DNA of 64,000 nucleotides from an uncultured Bryobacteraceae bacterium (GCA_938027685.1 CALJAM010000001.1:124001-188000); one strand, 5' to 3'. Shown: positions 29,907 through 39,332, counted from the first letter of the stretch. A program made the numbers and translations. Notes: generated from the letters alone by a model not told the origin.

Positions 29907-30664
29907 GTGAGGAATTCCGCGGGCCTGCGGAGGCCCTGCCCGCCGCCGCGGCCGATCGCGAAGCCGGGGATGCCTTCTGGGGCGCTCTCGATGTGCTTTT
30001 CATGGCCGGCCTGGCGCTACCCGCCTTGCTGGCGGCCGGACTGATCGTGCTTGGCCTATCGTTCTTCGTGCCCGCTCTCCACATGTTGCGTGCAGGACAG
30101 GTGCTGGCCATGCAGTTCCTGTTCTGGGGGATGTGGTTCGCCGCCCTCTACGGTTTGCTCCGGCTCCGCTACCGCCGCGGGTTCTGGTCGTCGCTGGGCT
30201 GGCGGCGCCCGCCTGCGGGCTACGGTCAGGCTGCCTTGCTCGGAGCACTGACCGCGGGTGTGGTGATCGCAGGCGCCGTCATCCTGCGACCCCCCGATGT
30301 GCCGTTGCCCTTGCTGGAGCTGTTGAAGGACCCGCTTTCCCTGATGCTGGTGGGCTTCTTCGCCGTGACCCTGGGGCCGGTGTGTGAGGAACTGGCTTTC
30401 CGCGGGTTTTTGCTGCCATGGCTGGCTCGTCTTATCAAGCCGGCTCCGGCCGTCGTGTTAACGGGCGCCCTGTTCGCTGTCCTGCACGGCCCGGAGTACG
30501 CCTGGAGCTGGCGGCACGTGCTGCTGATCACCGTGGCGGGTGCGGCCTTCGGCGCGGTCAGGCTGCGCACGGGTTCGACCGCTGCGGCCGCGGTGATGCA
30601 CGGCATGTATAACCTCGTTTTCTTCGCGGCCCTCGTGATGCAGACTGCGGGCCGGCTGCGCTGA
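29903..30664 (+). CDS. CPBP family intramembrane glutamic endopeptidase
   Basis: A 253-residue multi-pass membrane protein of the CAAX protease/bacteriocin-processing (ABI) family. The catalytic motif [12 protein letters not shown] (E-E-x3-R) lies near residue 155, and the later His-containing motifs [11 protein letters not shown] and VMHGMYN are present. The N-terminus is a soluble proline/alanine-rich segment of about 30 residues before the first membrane segment. The start overlaps the stop of the DHS-like gene. Targets of such proteases in bacteria are mostly unknown. Confidence 0.87.
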   Translation: MSEEFRGPAEALPAAAADREAGDAFWGALDVLFMAGLALPALLAAGLIVLGLSFFVPALHMLRAGQVLAMQFLFWGMWFAALYGLLRLRYRRGFWSSLGWRRPPAGYGQAALLGALTAGVVIAGAVILRPPDVPLPLLELLKDPLSLMLVGFFAVTLGPVCEELAFRGFLLPWLARLIKPAPAVVLTGALFAVLHGPEYAWSWRHVLLITVAGAAFGAVRLRTGSTAAAAVMHGMYNLVFFAALVMQTAGRLR

Positions 30665-30701
30665 AGGAGAACGGAACCGGATCAGTGGTTGTGACGGGCA
30701 T

Positions 30702-31751
30702 ATGATCGAAACCATCCGCTGGAGCGACGAAGGCGTGGTCATGATCGACCAGCGCAAGCTGCCGCGCGAAGAGACCTACGTCGTCTGCCGCAACTACCGC
30801 GAGGTCGCTGAGGCGATCCGGACGATGGTGATTCGCGGCGCGCCCGCGATCGGAGTGGCGGCTGCCATGGGGGTGGCGCTGGGCATGCTCGAGGCCGACT
30901 CCCGGGATCCCGACTCCGCTTTCGAGGAAGTCACACGCACGCTAGCCGCCACACGCCCTACCGCCGTGAACCTGTTTTGGGCGCTCGAGCGCATGCGGGA
31001 GGTCTATCGGCAGGTACGGGGGCAGCCGCTGGAACTGGTGCGGAAGCGACTGGTCGAGGAAGCCGAGCGCGTCAAGCAGGAGGACATTGAGACCAACCGC
31101 GCGATCGGTCGCAACGGCGCGCCGCTGGTTCCCGACGGCAAGATCGTGCTCACGCACTGCAATGCCGGTGCGCTGGCTACGGCCGGCTACGGCACGGCCC
31201 TCGGAGTCATCCGGGCGGCCATCGAGGCGGGCAAGCGCATCGAGGTTTTCGCCTGCGAGACGCGTCCTTTTCTGCAGGGCGCGCGGCTGACGGCCTGGGA
31301 GCTTCTACGCGAGAGCATCCCGACTACGCTCATCACCGACAACATGGCCGGCCATTTCCTCAGCTCTGGGCGCGTGGGTTGTGTGGTCGTGGGCGCGGAC
31401 CGGATTGCGGCCAACGGTGACGTGGCGAACAAGATCGGAACGTACACGCTGGCGGTGCTCTCACACGAGAACGGCGTTCCGTTTTACGTAGCCGCGCCGA
31501 TTTCGACGCTCGATCTCTCGCTGGCCTCCGGCGACGAGATTCCCATCGAGCAGCGTCCTGCCGAGGAGGTCACGCACGTATTCGGCGTTCGGGTGGCCCC
31601 CGAGGGCGTGCGCGTCGAAAATCCTGCTTTCGACGTGACGCCTCACCGCTACGTCACGGCCATCGTCACCGAGCGCGGCGTGGCGCGCGCGCCGTACGCT
31701 GAATCGCTTCGCCGCCTCGCGGGCGGTCTTTACGGGCGTGAAAAGCAATGA
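30702..31751 (+). CDS. mtnA: S-methyl-5-thioribose-1-phosphate isomerase
   Basis: Converts 5-methylthioribose-1-phosphate to the ribulose form in methionine salvage; relatives act on 5-deoxyribose-1-phosphate. 349 residues. Seen: [36 protein letters not shown] (catalytic Cys), [26 protein letters not shown] and [20 protein letters not shown] (catalytic Asp), all typical of MtnA. It lies 37 bp after the CPBP gene and overlaps the start of a pentonate dehydratase gene by 4 bp. No mtnK or other methionine-salvage gene is in the window. Confidence 0.93.
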   Translation: MIETIRWSDEGVVMIDQRKLPREETYVVCRNYREVAEAIRTMVIRGAPAIGVAAAMGVALGMLEADSRDPDSAFEEVTRTLAATRPTAVNLFWALERMREVYRQVRGQPLELVRKRLVEEAERVKQEDIETNRAIGRNGAPLVPDGKIVLTHCNAGALATAGYGTALGVIRAAIEAGKRIEVFACETRPFLQGARLTAWELLRESIPTTLITDNMAGHFLSSGRVGCVVVGADRIAANGDVANKIGTYTLAVLSHENGVPFYVAAPISTLDLSLASGDEIPIEQRPAEEVTHVFGVRVAPEGVRVENPAFDVTPHRYVTAIVTERGVARAPYAESLRRLAGGLYGREKQ

Positions 31752-33733
31752 AGGATATTCCGTTCGAGAGCTTACTGGATTCGGGCGACCGCGGAATCTA
31801 CGAAACTCGCACGCGGGCCCGCGGGCCCGAAGGCGCGCTTCCCCTGACTCCGGAGCGGCTGCTTCAGTGGCCGTCCGGGCACCTGTTTGGCTGGACCGAA
31901 GATGCCGGCATGGGCTGGACCCCCGCCGAACTCGGCCGACCGGAGGTGCTCATTCTGAGCACGCACGGCGGGCTGCGGGCTCCGGACGGAACGCCCCTGG
32001 CGCTCGGCTATCACAGCGGCCATTGGGAAGTGAACCTGCTGGTGGAAGAAGCGGCGCGTGAGTTGCGTGCCCGGGAAGCCATTCCCTTCGCGGCACACGT
32101 CACCGATCCGTGCGACGGGCGCACGCAGGGCACTACGGGCATGTTTGACAGTCTCGCCTACCGCAACGACGCCGCTACGGTGCTGGGCAGGTTGATCCGC
32201 TCGCTTCCGACTCGCTCCGCCGTGCTGGGCGTCGCTACCTGCGACAAGGGGCTGCCCGCGATGATGATGGCGCTGGCGGCGGCACGCGAACTGCCCGGAG
32301 CGATCGTACCCGGCGGAGTCACGCTGCCGCCCGAGGAAGGAGAGGATGCGGGCACGGTGCAGAGCGTCGGCGCGCGTTTCGCACATGGGCTGATATCGCT
32401 GGAGGAAGCGGCAGTGCTCGCCTGCCGTGCATGCGCTTCACCCGGCGGCGGGTGCCAGTTTCTGGGAACTGCGGCCACCTCGCAGGTCGTCGCGGAGGCG
32501 TTGGGATTGACTGTGCCGCACGCGGCCTTGGCGCCCTCCGGCGAGCCGGTGTGGCGGGAAATGGCCCGCCGCTCGGCGCGCGCGGTCCTGCGATTGATGC
32601 AGCGAGGCATCCGCCTGCGCGACATCCTCACGGAGGCCGCGGTGCGAAACGCCATCGCCGTGCACGCGGCGTTTGGCGGCTCGACGAACCTGGTGCTGCA
32701 CGTTCCCGCCATCGCGCATGCAGCAGGGCTGGCGCGCCCGTCGCGTCGGGATTGGGCGGAAGCCAACCGCGCGGTGCCCCGGTTGGTGGACGTGCTGCCC
32801 AACGGTCCGCGCAATCATCCTACTGTTCGCGTCTTCCTAGCCGGCGGCGTGCCCGAGGTCATGCTGCATCTGCGCCGCGCCGGTTTGCTGGACACCAGCG
32901 TACTCACGGTGACAGGCGAACGGCTCGAAGCGGTGCTGGACTGGTGGGAGCGCTCCGAACGCCGCGAGCGCTTCCGCAGGCTCTTACGCGAGCGCGACGG
33001 CGTCGAGCCGGACGACGTGATCATGGACCCGAATGCCGCCGCGAAGAAGGGCATCACGTCGACTGTCGTCTTCCTGGAAGGCAATCTCGCGCCCGAGGGC
33101 GCCATCGTCAAGAGTACCGCCATCGATCCGAGCGTCGTCGGGCCGGACGGCGTCTACCGGCATCGCGGACCGGCGCGCGTCTTCACCAGCGAGGGCGCGG
33201 CGGTGAGAGCCGTCAAGAGCCGGGGCGACGACCGCATCCGGCCGGGCGATGTCGTCGTGGTGATGGGGCGCGGTCCGCTGGGAGCGGGCATGGAAGAAAT
33301 CCTTCAGGTCACCGGCGCGTTGCGGCATCTCGAGTTCGGCAAGCACGTGGCTGTCGTTACTGATGCGCGCTTCAGCGGCTTTTCAACCGGCGCCTGCATC
33401 GGGCACGTAGCGCCGGAGGCGCTCGCCGGCGGTCCCCTCGGCAAGCTGCGCGATGGCGACTTGATCGAAATCGTGATCGACCGCAAACGCTTGGAGGGCT
33501 CGGTGCACATGGTCGGCGAGGGGGACCGGATCTACGGGCCGGAGGAAGGGGCGCGGGTGCTGGCTGCACGGAGTCCTCATCCCGGCCTGGCGCCCGATGA
33601 CGAGTTGCCGCCCGACACACGCCTGTGGGCCGCCTTGCAGCAGATCAGCGGCGGCCCCTGGGGTGGGGCGGTCTATGACGTGGAAGCCATCCTCGCCGTC
33701 CTGGAAGCGGGACGGCGCGCCCTGGGCCGCTGA
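31748..33733 (+). CDS. yjhG: YjhG/YagF-type aldonate (D-xylonate) dehydratase
   Basis: A 661-residue member of the IlvD/Edd dehydratase superfamily. Length and segments match Escherichia coli YjhG/YagF rather than Ilv[125 protein letters not shown]. The three conserved Cys ([18 protein letters not shown]) would hold the Fe-S cluster. Expected reaction: dehydration of D-xylonate or a similar aldonate to the 2-keto-3-deoxy acid. Translational coupling to mtnA is unusual. Confidence 0.9.
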   Translation: MKDIPFESLLDSGDRGIYETRTRARGPEGALPLTPERLLQWPSGHLFGWTEDAGMGWTPAELGRPEVLILSTHGGLRAPDGTPLALGYHSGHWEVNLLVEEAARELRAREAIPFAAHVTDPCDGRTQGTTGMFDSLAYRNDAATVLGRLIRSLPTRSAVLGVATCDKGLPAMMMALAAARELPGAIVPGGVTLPPEEGEDAGTVQSVGARFAHGLISLEEAAVLACRACASPGGGCQFLGTAATSQVVAEALGLTVPHAALAPSGEPVWREMARRSARAVLRLMQRGIRLRDILTEAAVRNAIAVHAAFGGSTNLVLHVPAIAHAAGLARPSRRDWAEANRAVPRLVDVLPNGPRNHPTVRVFLAGGVPEVMLHLRRAGLLDTSVLTVTGERLEAVLDWWERSERRERFRRLLRERDGVEPDDVIMDPNAAAKKGITSTVVFLEGNLAPEGAIVKSTAIDPSVVGPDGVYRHRGPARVFTSEGAAVRAVKSRGDDRIRPGDVVVVMGRGPLGAGMEEILQVTGALRHLEFGKHVAVVTDARFSGFSTGACIGHVAPEALAGGPLGKLRDGDLIEIVIDRKRLEGSVHMVGEGDRIYGPEEGARVLAARSPHPGLAPDDELPPDTRLWAALQQISGGPWGGAVYDVEAILAVLEAGRRALGR

Positions 33734-33740
33734 GCCGCCC

Positions 33741-34523
33741 TCACTCGAGCGGATAGCTCCGCACCAAAAGGAACGTGCGGCGCCACCGCGTCTTCACAAA
33801 GAAGTTGGCCAACAGATCTGCGATGTGCTCTAGGCTGAACGCGTTGGCGAGGTTTTCAGTGGGTGCGTCGTACGACCAGTAGATGATCAGAGGCTTGCCG
33901 ATGATGTTCTCGCGCGGCACGAATCCCCAATAACGGCTGTCGAGCGAAGAGTCGCGGTTGTCGCCCAGCGCGAAGTAATGATTCGGCGGAACGACGACCT
34001 CGCCGTTGACGACGTGGTGGCGCAGCATCTCGAGCGCCGGCTCGTACACGCGTACGTTGGGTTCGCTGGGGAAATTGTCCCGGTAGGAATCAAAGTACTC
34101 GGTCTTGTGGAACTTGTACGGCTCTTGGACCCGCTTGCCATTGAGGATGAGCTGTTTGTTCTCGATGCGAATCCGATCGCCGGGAACGCCGATGCAGCGT
34201 TTGACGAAGGTTTGCCGCACGTCAATGGGATAGCGGAAGACGATGATGTCGCCGCGGCGGATCTCGCTGTAAGGGAGCAGGTGCCTGCTCAACGGTCCCG
34301 GCGGCGCGTACGCCAACTTGTCCACCAGCAAGTGGTCGCCGATGAGCAGGGTGTCTTCCATGGAGCCGGTGGGAATCACGAAGGCCTGCACCAGCGTCGT
34401 GGTGCCGAACAGCAGCAGGACAATAGTGACCGTCCACTCGGCGATGGCGCCGCGCGGGCGCTCGGACCGCTTTGGGGCTGCTGCCCGACGGCCTCCCGTA
34501 GTGATTCCGGCCTGCGTCGCCAC
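33741..34523 (-). CDS. lepB: Signal peptidase I
   Basis: Cleaves signal peptides of exported preproteins at the outer face of the inner membrane. 260 residues from GTG 34523, which has GGGGAAAG upstream; the frame stays open to 34601 without a better start. One transmembrane segment (WTVTIVLLLFGTTTLVQAFVI in register) precedes the catalytic Ser (IPTGSMEDTL) and the general-base Lys (TFVKRCIGVPGD). The remaining S26 boxes (RGDIIVFRYP, FALGDNRDSSLDSRYWGFV) follow. TACAAT on the minus strand near 34554 may be its -10 box. The many exported enzymes in the window are its likely clients. Confidence 0.93.
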   Translation of the reverse strand: MATQAGITTGGRRAAAPKRSERPRGAIAEWTVTIVLLLFGTTTLVQAFVIPTGSMEDTLLIGDHLLVDKLAYAPPGPLSRHLLPYSEIRRGDIIVFRYPIDVRQTFVKRCIGVPGDRIRIENKQLILNGKRVQEPYKFHKTEYFDSYRDNFPSEPNVRVYEPALEMLRHHVVNGEVVVPPNHYFALGDNRDSSLDSRYWGFVPRENIIGKPLIIYWSYDAPTENLANAFSLEHIADLLANFFVKTRWRRTFLLVRSYPLE

Positions 34524-34631
34524 GGTACTTTCCCCGCCTTCTCGCTTTATTGTACGAAAGCGGCGCAGCGCCGTGCCGTCGCGGGCCGCGGCGGCCGTCA
34601 CGATGGAAGGCTAAGGTAGACTGGTGCCTTG

Positions 34632-36008
34632 ATGAACGGGCTCATGATGCGTTGGCCCGAGGCGGACGCCCAGGCCGTGCCCCTGCTTAAAGAGGTGGGC
34701 GTCGGGCGGGTGTGGCTGTCTTGGGAGGCGCCTGGAGAGCGCCGCGCCTTCCTGGAGGCCTGTCACGCGGAGGGCGTGCGGGTGATCGCGGAGTTGAATG
34801 AGGTTAGCCCAGGTCGTCTAGAGGAGGCGCGCGCCGCGGGCTTCGACGGGGTTGCCGTCGCTTGGCTTGGCGACGAGAGCGGCTGGCGACGAATCGAAGC
34901 AGAACAGACAGACCTCGAAATGTTTGTCCTGCTCGACGGCGCCCGAATCGGCCTCCCAACCGCGAGGGCATGGCCTGTTCTGCGCGGCGGCCTGTGGCCT
35001 GGGGCGCGGCGGGCCGAACCTGGGCAAGCTTCGGCCACCCAGCGCCTCTGGCTCGACTCCAACGTTCATCTGATCGCCTGGTTGCGCGCCATGTTTCCCC
35101 ACCGTCCCGCCCTGTTGGGGTATCGCCCGGACGAAGCCGCCGGCGTTGCGCCGGATCAGCGTGTGCCCTTTTGGACCACTGAACTGGCGCTGGTCGAAGC
35201 TTCAGTGGCAGGCGGCGGCGTGGTTGTGACGTTGCCCGAACCATTCCGAAAAGCGCTGTCGGCTGCTCAGGAGATGGCGCGGGAGGCCTGGGCGTCGCTG
35301 GTCCGCACCAGCCGCTTCCTGCGGGAACATGCCGCGGCTTTCCAGCCGCCCGTGGGCTATCGCGTCGCCGCGCTGGTGGGACCGCTGGAGGAGTGTCAGG
35401 AAGTCCTGAATCTGATGTACCGTTTCAACGTCACTCCGGCGGTGTGGTCCTCCGCAGCCCCGGGCCCATTGCACCAGTATCGAGTGCTCGTGGCGCTGGG
35501 GCTTGGCAACAGACCTCAGGCCTGCCGCGCGGTGCTGGATTTCGCCCGGTCGGGCGGAACGGTGCTGGCCGTACCGGCGAGCGAAAACGAAAGCCCTTGG
35601 TGGCGCGTCGCGGGGCTGCGGAAGATCAAAAGCGAGGACGGGCGCGACATTTATTCGCTGGGCCGCGGCACGCTCATCGCGTATCGGACGCCGGTCCTGG
35701 ACCCGGGAGAGTTCGCCGAGGACGTATTGGACGCTCAAGGTTGGACCACCCGCGATCTGCGCATATGGGGAACGGACGCCGTCATCGGTTTGCTGCGACG
35801 GCAAGCCGGCGGGCAGGTCTCGGTGGAGCTGATCAACTACGGCGGTCGCGCCGGCGAGTTCCTGCTGCGGCTGGAAGGCAGGTTCGGAAAGGCTGACCTC
35901 CATCTGCCCGGCCAGGTTCCGCGTTCCCTCCGTGCGGCTGTGCGCGGCTCCGGAACCGAAATCGAAATGCCGCGGCTGCCGCGAGTAGCCAGGGTCGTGC
36001 TGGCGTGA
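34632..36008 (+). CDS. Uncharacterised protein, possible glycosidase-like TIM barrel
   Basis: A 458-residue protein I do not recognise. The N-terminal 150 residues alternate strand and helix in the way of a TIM barrel (MRWPEADAQAVPLLKEVGV, VWLSWEA, GVRVIAELNEV, GFDGVAVAWLGDES). A middle segment (about 250-340) resembles a Rossmann or amidotransferase-like fold (YRVLVALGLGNRPQACRAVLDFARSGGTVLAVPA), and the C-terminus is beta-rich. This order is reminiscent of large glycosidases with a GATase-like domain, but no catalytic acid pair is obvious. There is no signal peptide. No Shine-Dalgarno precedes the ATG; a TAGACT hexamer ends nine bases upstream. Confidence 0.5.
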   Translation: MNGLMMRWPEADAQAVPLLKEVGVGRVWLSWEAPGERRAFLEACHAEGVRVIAELNEVSPGRLEEARAAGFDGVAVAWLGDESGWRRIEAEQTDLEMFVLLDGARIGLPTARAWPVLRGGLWPGARRAEPGQASATQRLWLDSNVHLIAWLRAMFPHRPALLGYRPDEAAGVAPDQRVPFWTTELALVEASVAGGGVVVTLPEPFRKALSAAQEMAREAWASLVRTSRFLREHAAAFQPPVGYRVAALVGPLEECQEVLNLMYRFNVTPAVWSSAAPGPLHQYRVLVALGLGNRPQACRAVLDFARSGGTVLAVPASENESPWWRVAGLRKIKSEDGRDIYSLGRGTLIAYRTPVLDPGEFAEDVLDAQGWTTRDLRIWGTDAVIGLLRRQAGGQVSVELINYGGRAGEFLLRLEGRFGKADLHLPGQVPRSLRAAVRGSGTEIEMPRLPRVARVVLA

Positions 36009-36014
36009 GTGGTT

Positions 36015-37367
36015 TCACCCCTTGGGTTCGAGAATGAAGGTAGGAGTGTAACCCTCGACCGTCGAGAACCCGGTTCCCGTGGTGAGTCGGCAGGAGCAGC
36101 CTTGGACCTTGCCCAGAAAAGCGTGAGGATGCACTTCGATCTGCATCTCGCGCATTTCGACCTGGCCGTAGTAGAGGACCGGGAACTGGGCCCTCAGCGA
36201 GGGCACGCGCTCCTGCACGACGTAGGGAACGCGCAGCGCACGTCGGATGGCCCGCTCCCAAGTCGCTTGGTCCACCTCCCAGCCCAGCACGGCGTGCTCG
36301 TCTCCGGAATCGTCGTTGGGCTTCAAGATCAGTTTTTCGCGATTGGTGCGAATGAACTCCACCAGATCTACCGTCTGGTCCTGGTAGGTGGTCTTGCGCG
36401 CGCTGACCAGGCGGGTCCAGGGGATGTACTGACGGATGGCCTTCCGCTCCGCGGCCGGAAAATCCGCCGTGATCCGCTCGTCCGTCAGCAGGTCGAACAA
36501 CGCTCGCTTGTGCGCCAGCTCCGAGCGGAAGCTGTTGACGACGCAGACCTTGCCCTCCCGATAGGCACGCACCAGCGGGTGAGTGAGATCGTAGCGCAAG
36601 AGGAACTCGTGGGCCTTGACCCGCCGGTACACCACATCGATTTCGAAGGCGCCGCGACGCAACACGCCCGCTCGGTATTCGAGCTGGTCGGGTGATACGA
36701 TTTCCGCCTCGTAGCCCTGTGAGCGCAGGTACTCAGCCAGCAGCATGTATTCGCCTTGAGAGGCGGTCTGAAACGGCTGGCGGAACTCCAGGATCGCGAT
36801 ACGCGGCCTGCGCTGGCCGCCGAAATGCTTGTATGCGCTGAGGATGGCATCCAGCAGGTGTTTGCGGCTGGCCAGTTTCACAAGCGTGTAGCGCTTACGA
36901 AGCTCCTTGACCGGAGGCGATTCGAAGAACAGATCGGCCAGCACGTCGCCGTAAATCATTCCCGCGGGCGTGTCGGCGTCGTACTGCACGAATGCAAAGG
37001 ACCCGTTGCTCAGGTGAGTGTCGAGCAGGGAGCTAACTGAAAGATAGGGATAACCGGGATCCACCGACGCCAGCATCTTTTCAGCGGGCAACAGCTCCAT
37101 GCGGTCCAGCAGACCCGGGTCGCTAAGCGCCATCTGTTTGACGCGGTCAATGGCCGAAAGCAAACACTCGGCGGCCTTGACCAGACTCTCGTACTGGCGG
37201 CGGCTGAGGAAATGAGGTCGCAGGAAAGGGCAGACCAGCCGCCCGCTTTCCGTCAGGTGGGCGGCTTGCATCTGCTGGGCGAGCTGTTCAGCCCAAGCCA
37301 GATCTTGGTAGGGTTCACTCTCGATCAGCGTCTGATAGCGAGCGATGGCTTCCTCTATCTGGTTCAT
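36015..37367 (-). CDS. Circularly permuted ATP-grasp family protein
   Basis: A 450-residue cytoplasmic protein resembling the circularly permuted ATP-grasp families related to glutathionylspermidine synthase. Seen: an N-terminal helical region (1-90), DADTPAGMIYGDVLADLFF near 150, a Rossmann-like segment RPRIAILEFRQPF ... AEIVSPDQLEYRAG, then RVKAHEFLLRYDLTHPLVRAY, and the ATP-binding core EKLILKPNDDSGDEHAVLGW with YVVQERV. ATP-grasp enzymes join a carboxylate to an amine or thiol; the substrates here are unknown. It converges on the unknown protein gene at 34632 with a 6-bp gap. The ATG lies in a mixed AT-rich leader of 149 bp. Confidence 0.65.
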   Translation of the reverse strand: MNQIEEAIARYQTLIESEPYQDLAWAEQLAQQMQAAHLTESGRLVCPFLRPHFLSRRQYESLVKAAECLLSAIDRVKQMALSDPGLLDRMELLPAEKMLASVDPGYPYLSVSSLLDTHLSNGSFAFVQYDADTPAGMIYGDVLADLFFESPPVKELRKRYTLVKLASRKHLLDAILSAYKHFGGQRRPRIAILEFRQPFQTASQGEYMLLAEYLRSQGYEAEIVSPDQLEYRAGVLRRGAFEIDVVYRRVKAHEFLLRYDLTHPLVRAYREGKVCVVNSFRSELAHKRALFDLLTDERITADFPAAERKAIRQYIPWTRLVSARKTTYQDQTVDLVEFIRTNREKLILKPNDDSGDEHAVLGWEVDQATWERAIRRALRVPYVVQERVPSLRAQFPVLYYGQVEMREMQIEVHPHAFLGKVQGCSCRLTTGTGFSTVEGYTPTFILEPKG

Positions 37368-37516
37368 CGGCGCGGAAGGGCTCTGAGGCCCCTAGTTACC
37401 AGTATCGCATAGGCGCCCGGGGGCAGGAGCGGCGACCGCCGTCCCACCGAAAAAATATTCCCTTTAGTTTCAGTCGATTGGAAGGTATGCAGAGCGTCGC
37501 GGCCGCAAAGCCGCCT

Positions 37517-38368
37517 TCAGACGGCGATCACGCGGCTGGACTCGCGCGGAATCACCTCGAAGGGCACCACGACGCTTACCGGCTCCGGCCCAATCCCGCC
37601 CTCGATCGCCGCCAGCAGCAGCCCCGCCGCCTCCTCGCCGGCCTGCGCGGCGTTCATCTCGATGGTCGAGAGCGGAACGCGCAGCACGTCGGTGTAATGG
37701 AGGTTGCCCGCTCCGATGATCTCAAGATCATACGGGATCTCGAGCCCGGCTTCCAAAACCGCCTTGACCGCGCCCACCGCGATAGCGTCGTCGTAGCAGA
37801 CGACCCCGTCGACGCGCGGACTGACGGTGAGCAGCCGCTTCATAGCCTCGTAGCCGGACCGGCTGCCGCCGAAGGCTTCGACCACGTAGCCCGGACAGAC
37901 TTTCAGATTCGCGCGGGCCAGCGCTGCGGCGTATCCGTAAAATCGGCGCTGGCCGCTCGAGTGCGCCGGGCCGCGCAGGTGGGCTATGTGTCGGCATCCC
38001 CGACTGATCAAATGCTCGGTCGCGGCGGCGCCGATCGCTTCATCGTCCCAGCCTACGAACGCCGCCCGCACGTCCGGGAGGCGGCGCTCCAGAAGCACGA
38101 AGGGCAACCGCTGGCCGGCCAGGCGATCGAATATCGCCTTCGCACCCTCCGATTGACAGGAGGCGACGATCACGCCGTCCACGTGCCGGCATTCCAGTAA
38201 CAGTTGCAGGGCCTGAAGCTCGGCGGCGGGGTCGGATTCGCTGTTGGCCGCCAGTAGGGTGTAGCCGGCAGCCCGGAGCCGGCGGGAGGCTCCTTGGGCT
38301 ACCTGCGGATAATGCGATTCCGCCCATTCGGGCGCGATAAATCCCACCAGATGTGCGCGCTCGGGCAC
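37517..38368 (-). CDS. LacI/GalR-type ligand-binding domain protein lacking the HTH
   Basis: A 283-residue protein covering only the periplasmic-binding-protein-like domain of LacI/GalR regulators: HLVGFIAPEWAESHYPQVAQGAS, DGVIVASCQSEG, GRRLPDVRAAFVGWDDEAIGAAATEHLISRGCRHIAHL in register, DGVVCYDDAIAVGAVKAV, PLSTIEMNAAQAGEEAA. Full LacI proteins have a further 50-60 residue N-terminal helix-turn-helix; here only 18 codons (from TTG 38422) could precede GTG 38368, and they show no HTH. GTG 38368 has GAGG upstream. There is no signal peptide either, so it should be a cytosolic sugar-binding protein. It lies directly downstream of a MerR regulator gene on the same strand. Confidence 0.72.
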   Translation of the reverse strand: MPERAHLVGFIAPEWAESHYPQVAQGASRRLRAAGYTLLAANSESDPAAELQALQLLLECRHVDGVIVASCQSEGAKAIFDRLAGQRLPFVLLERRLPDVRAAFVGWDDEAIGAAATEHLISRGCRHIAHLRGPAHSSGQRRFYGYAAALARANLKVCPGYVVEAFGGSRSGYEAMKRLLTVSPRVDGVVCYDDAIAVGAVKAVLEAGLEIPYDLEIIGAGNLHYTDVLRVPLSTIEMNAAQAGEEAAGLLLAAIEGGIGPEPVSVVVPFEVIPRESSRVIAV

Positions 38369-38439
38369 CGTCTTGATCCTCTTGGCCGATTGTAGCCGAG
38401 AATCGTGCGAGCCGGCGGGCAATACCAGCCGGGAGGGAC

Positions 38440-38943
38440 TCAGCCGCCCGCCCGGATCCGACGAGCGGCCACGGTGGCTTCGCTGCGAGGGGCCTTCTTG
38501 GGCAGGGTGCGGAGGCGCCGGGCCTGATCGGTTACGCAGACCAGGAACATCGGCTGCCGGGCATTCTTGAGGATGTCGATGATGCGCTCATGCCGGTCTT
38601 CCAGGTAAATGGACTTGCCATCGGTGAGAAGATGCAGGTCCGAATCCCGGGTGAAGACGTCGCTTAACCTCCGGCCCATTTCCCGCTGCAAGTAACGCAG
38701 AACCCGGCGGATCTTCTGCAGCGAGAAGCCCTTGCGGCGCAACTCGGCAATGACGGTAATCTCGAGGACGTCCTGGGGACTGTAGACCCGCCTGTGTCCC
38801 ACGTGGCGGGGCGAAACCACGTTGCGCTCGTCCCACCACTGGAGCTGGCGCAGGCTGATCCCTGCCAGCGCCGCCACCTGCTTGCTGCTGAATCCTTCTG
38901 CCGGCTCAACCGGACCAACCTTGCTCTTTTTTGTTTTGAACAT
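38440..38943 (-). CDS. MerR family transcriptional regulator
   Basis: A 167-residue DNA-binding protein. Residues 18-88 form the MerR winged helix: FSSKQVAALAGISLRQLQWWDERNVVSP, GHRRVYSPQDVLEITVI and GFSLQKIRRVLRYL. The C-terminal 80 residues lack the paired Cys of metal sensors and read as a small alpha/beta domain (DSDLHLLTDGKSIYLEDRHERIIDILKN) ending in a basic tail. The effector is unknown. A strong promoter lies 40 bp upstream, and the HTH-less LacI-like gene follows after about 70 bp, so the two may be co-expressed. Confidence 0.85.
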   Translation of the reverse strand: MFKTKKSKVGPVEPAEGFSSKQVAALAGISLRQLQWWDERNVVSPRHVGHRRVYSPQDVLEITVIAELRRKGFSLQKIRRVLRYLQREMGRRLSDVFTRDSDLHLLTDGKSIYLEDRHERIIDILKNARQPMFLVCVTDQARRLRTLPKKAPRSEATVAARRIRAGG

Positions 38944-38983
38944 GGCCGACCGCTTCCGTTTCCCTTAGCTGTGCCTCTCAGCG

Positions 38984-39012
38984 ATTGTACCGGACGTCGC
39001 TGCCGCCTTCAA
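38984..39012 (-). promoter_or_regulatory. Sigma-70-type promoter of the MerR gene
   Basis: On the minus strand TTGAAG (39012-39007) and TACAAT (38989-38984) are separated by exactly 17 bp. Each box differs from consensus at one or two positions. The expected start of transcription is about 34 bases before the MerR ATG. Confidence 0.65.
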
Positions 39013-39035
39013 TCCCTCTTTTGGGGGGAACTAGA

Positions 39036-39245
39036 TCAGCCGCCCCCGACGAACTGCACGATTTCCACTTCCGCGCCCGCCTCCAGCACGGTCTCGCCCC
39101 AGGCCGGGCGGCGCACGATCTGGCGGTTGAGTTCGACCGCAACCCGCTCCGGATTCAGTCGGAGCCACTCGATCAGTCCTAGTACCGTCAAGCCGGCAGG
39201 GACCTCGCGGGCCTCGCCGTTGATCCGCACTGGGATGCTAGGCAT
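39036..39245 (-). CDS. thiS: Sulfur carrier protein ThiS
   Basis: A 69-residue ubiquitin-like protein that carries sulfur as a C-terminal thiocarboxylate for thiazole synthesis in thiamine biosynthesis. It has the MPSIPVRINGEAREVPAGLTV first hairpin, VAVELNRQIV, and ends in ...FVGGG, the required terminal Gly-Gly. MoaD is the main alternative, but ThiS length and the AVELN-type segment fit ThiS better. No thiG, thiF or thiE is adjacent. It diverges from the nuo operon across about 87 bp. Confidence 0.85.
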   Translation of the reverse strand: MPSIPVRINGEAREVPAGLTVLGLIEWLRLNPERVAVELNRQIVRRPAWGETVLEAGAEVEIVQFVGGG

Positions 39246-39288
39246 GGGCTCGGGCGAAACGGGCCGCGGGCCCCTCGGGCTCCCGCGT

Positions 39289-39318
39289 TTGACACCCCGT
39301 TTCGCAGATCATTATATT
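39289..39318 (+). promoter_or_regulatory. Sigma-70-type promoter of the nuo operon
   Basis: A perfect TTGACA (39289-39294) and TATATT (39313-39318) are separated by 18 bp. The nuoA ATG starts only 14 bases after the -10 box and no Shine-Dalgarno is present, so the transcript would have a leader of about seven bases or none. Confidence 0.7.
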
Positions 39319-39332
39319 CGAATTTCACTCTC

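Noticed and set aside
38369-38440. Frameshifted HTH for the LacI-like protein
   Set aside because: Only about 70 bp separate it from the MerR stop, too little for a LacI HTH in any frame.
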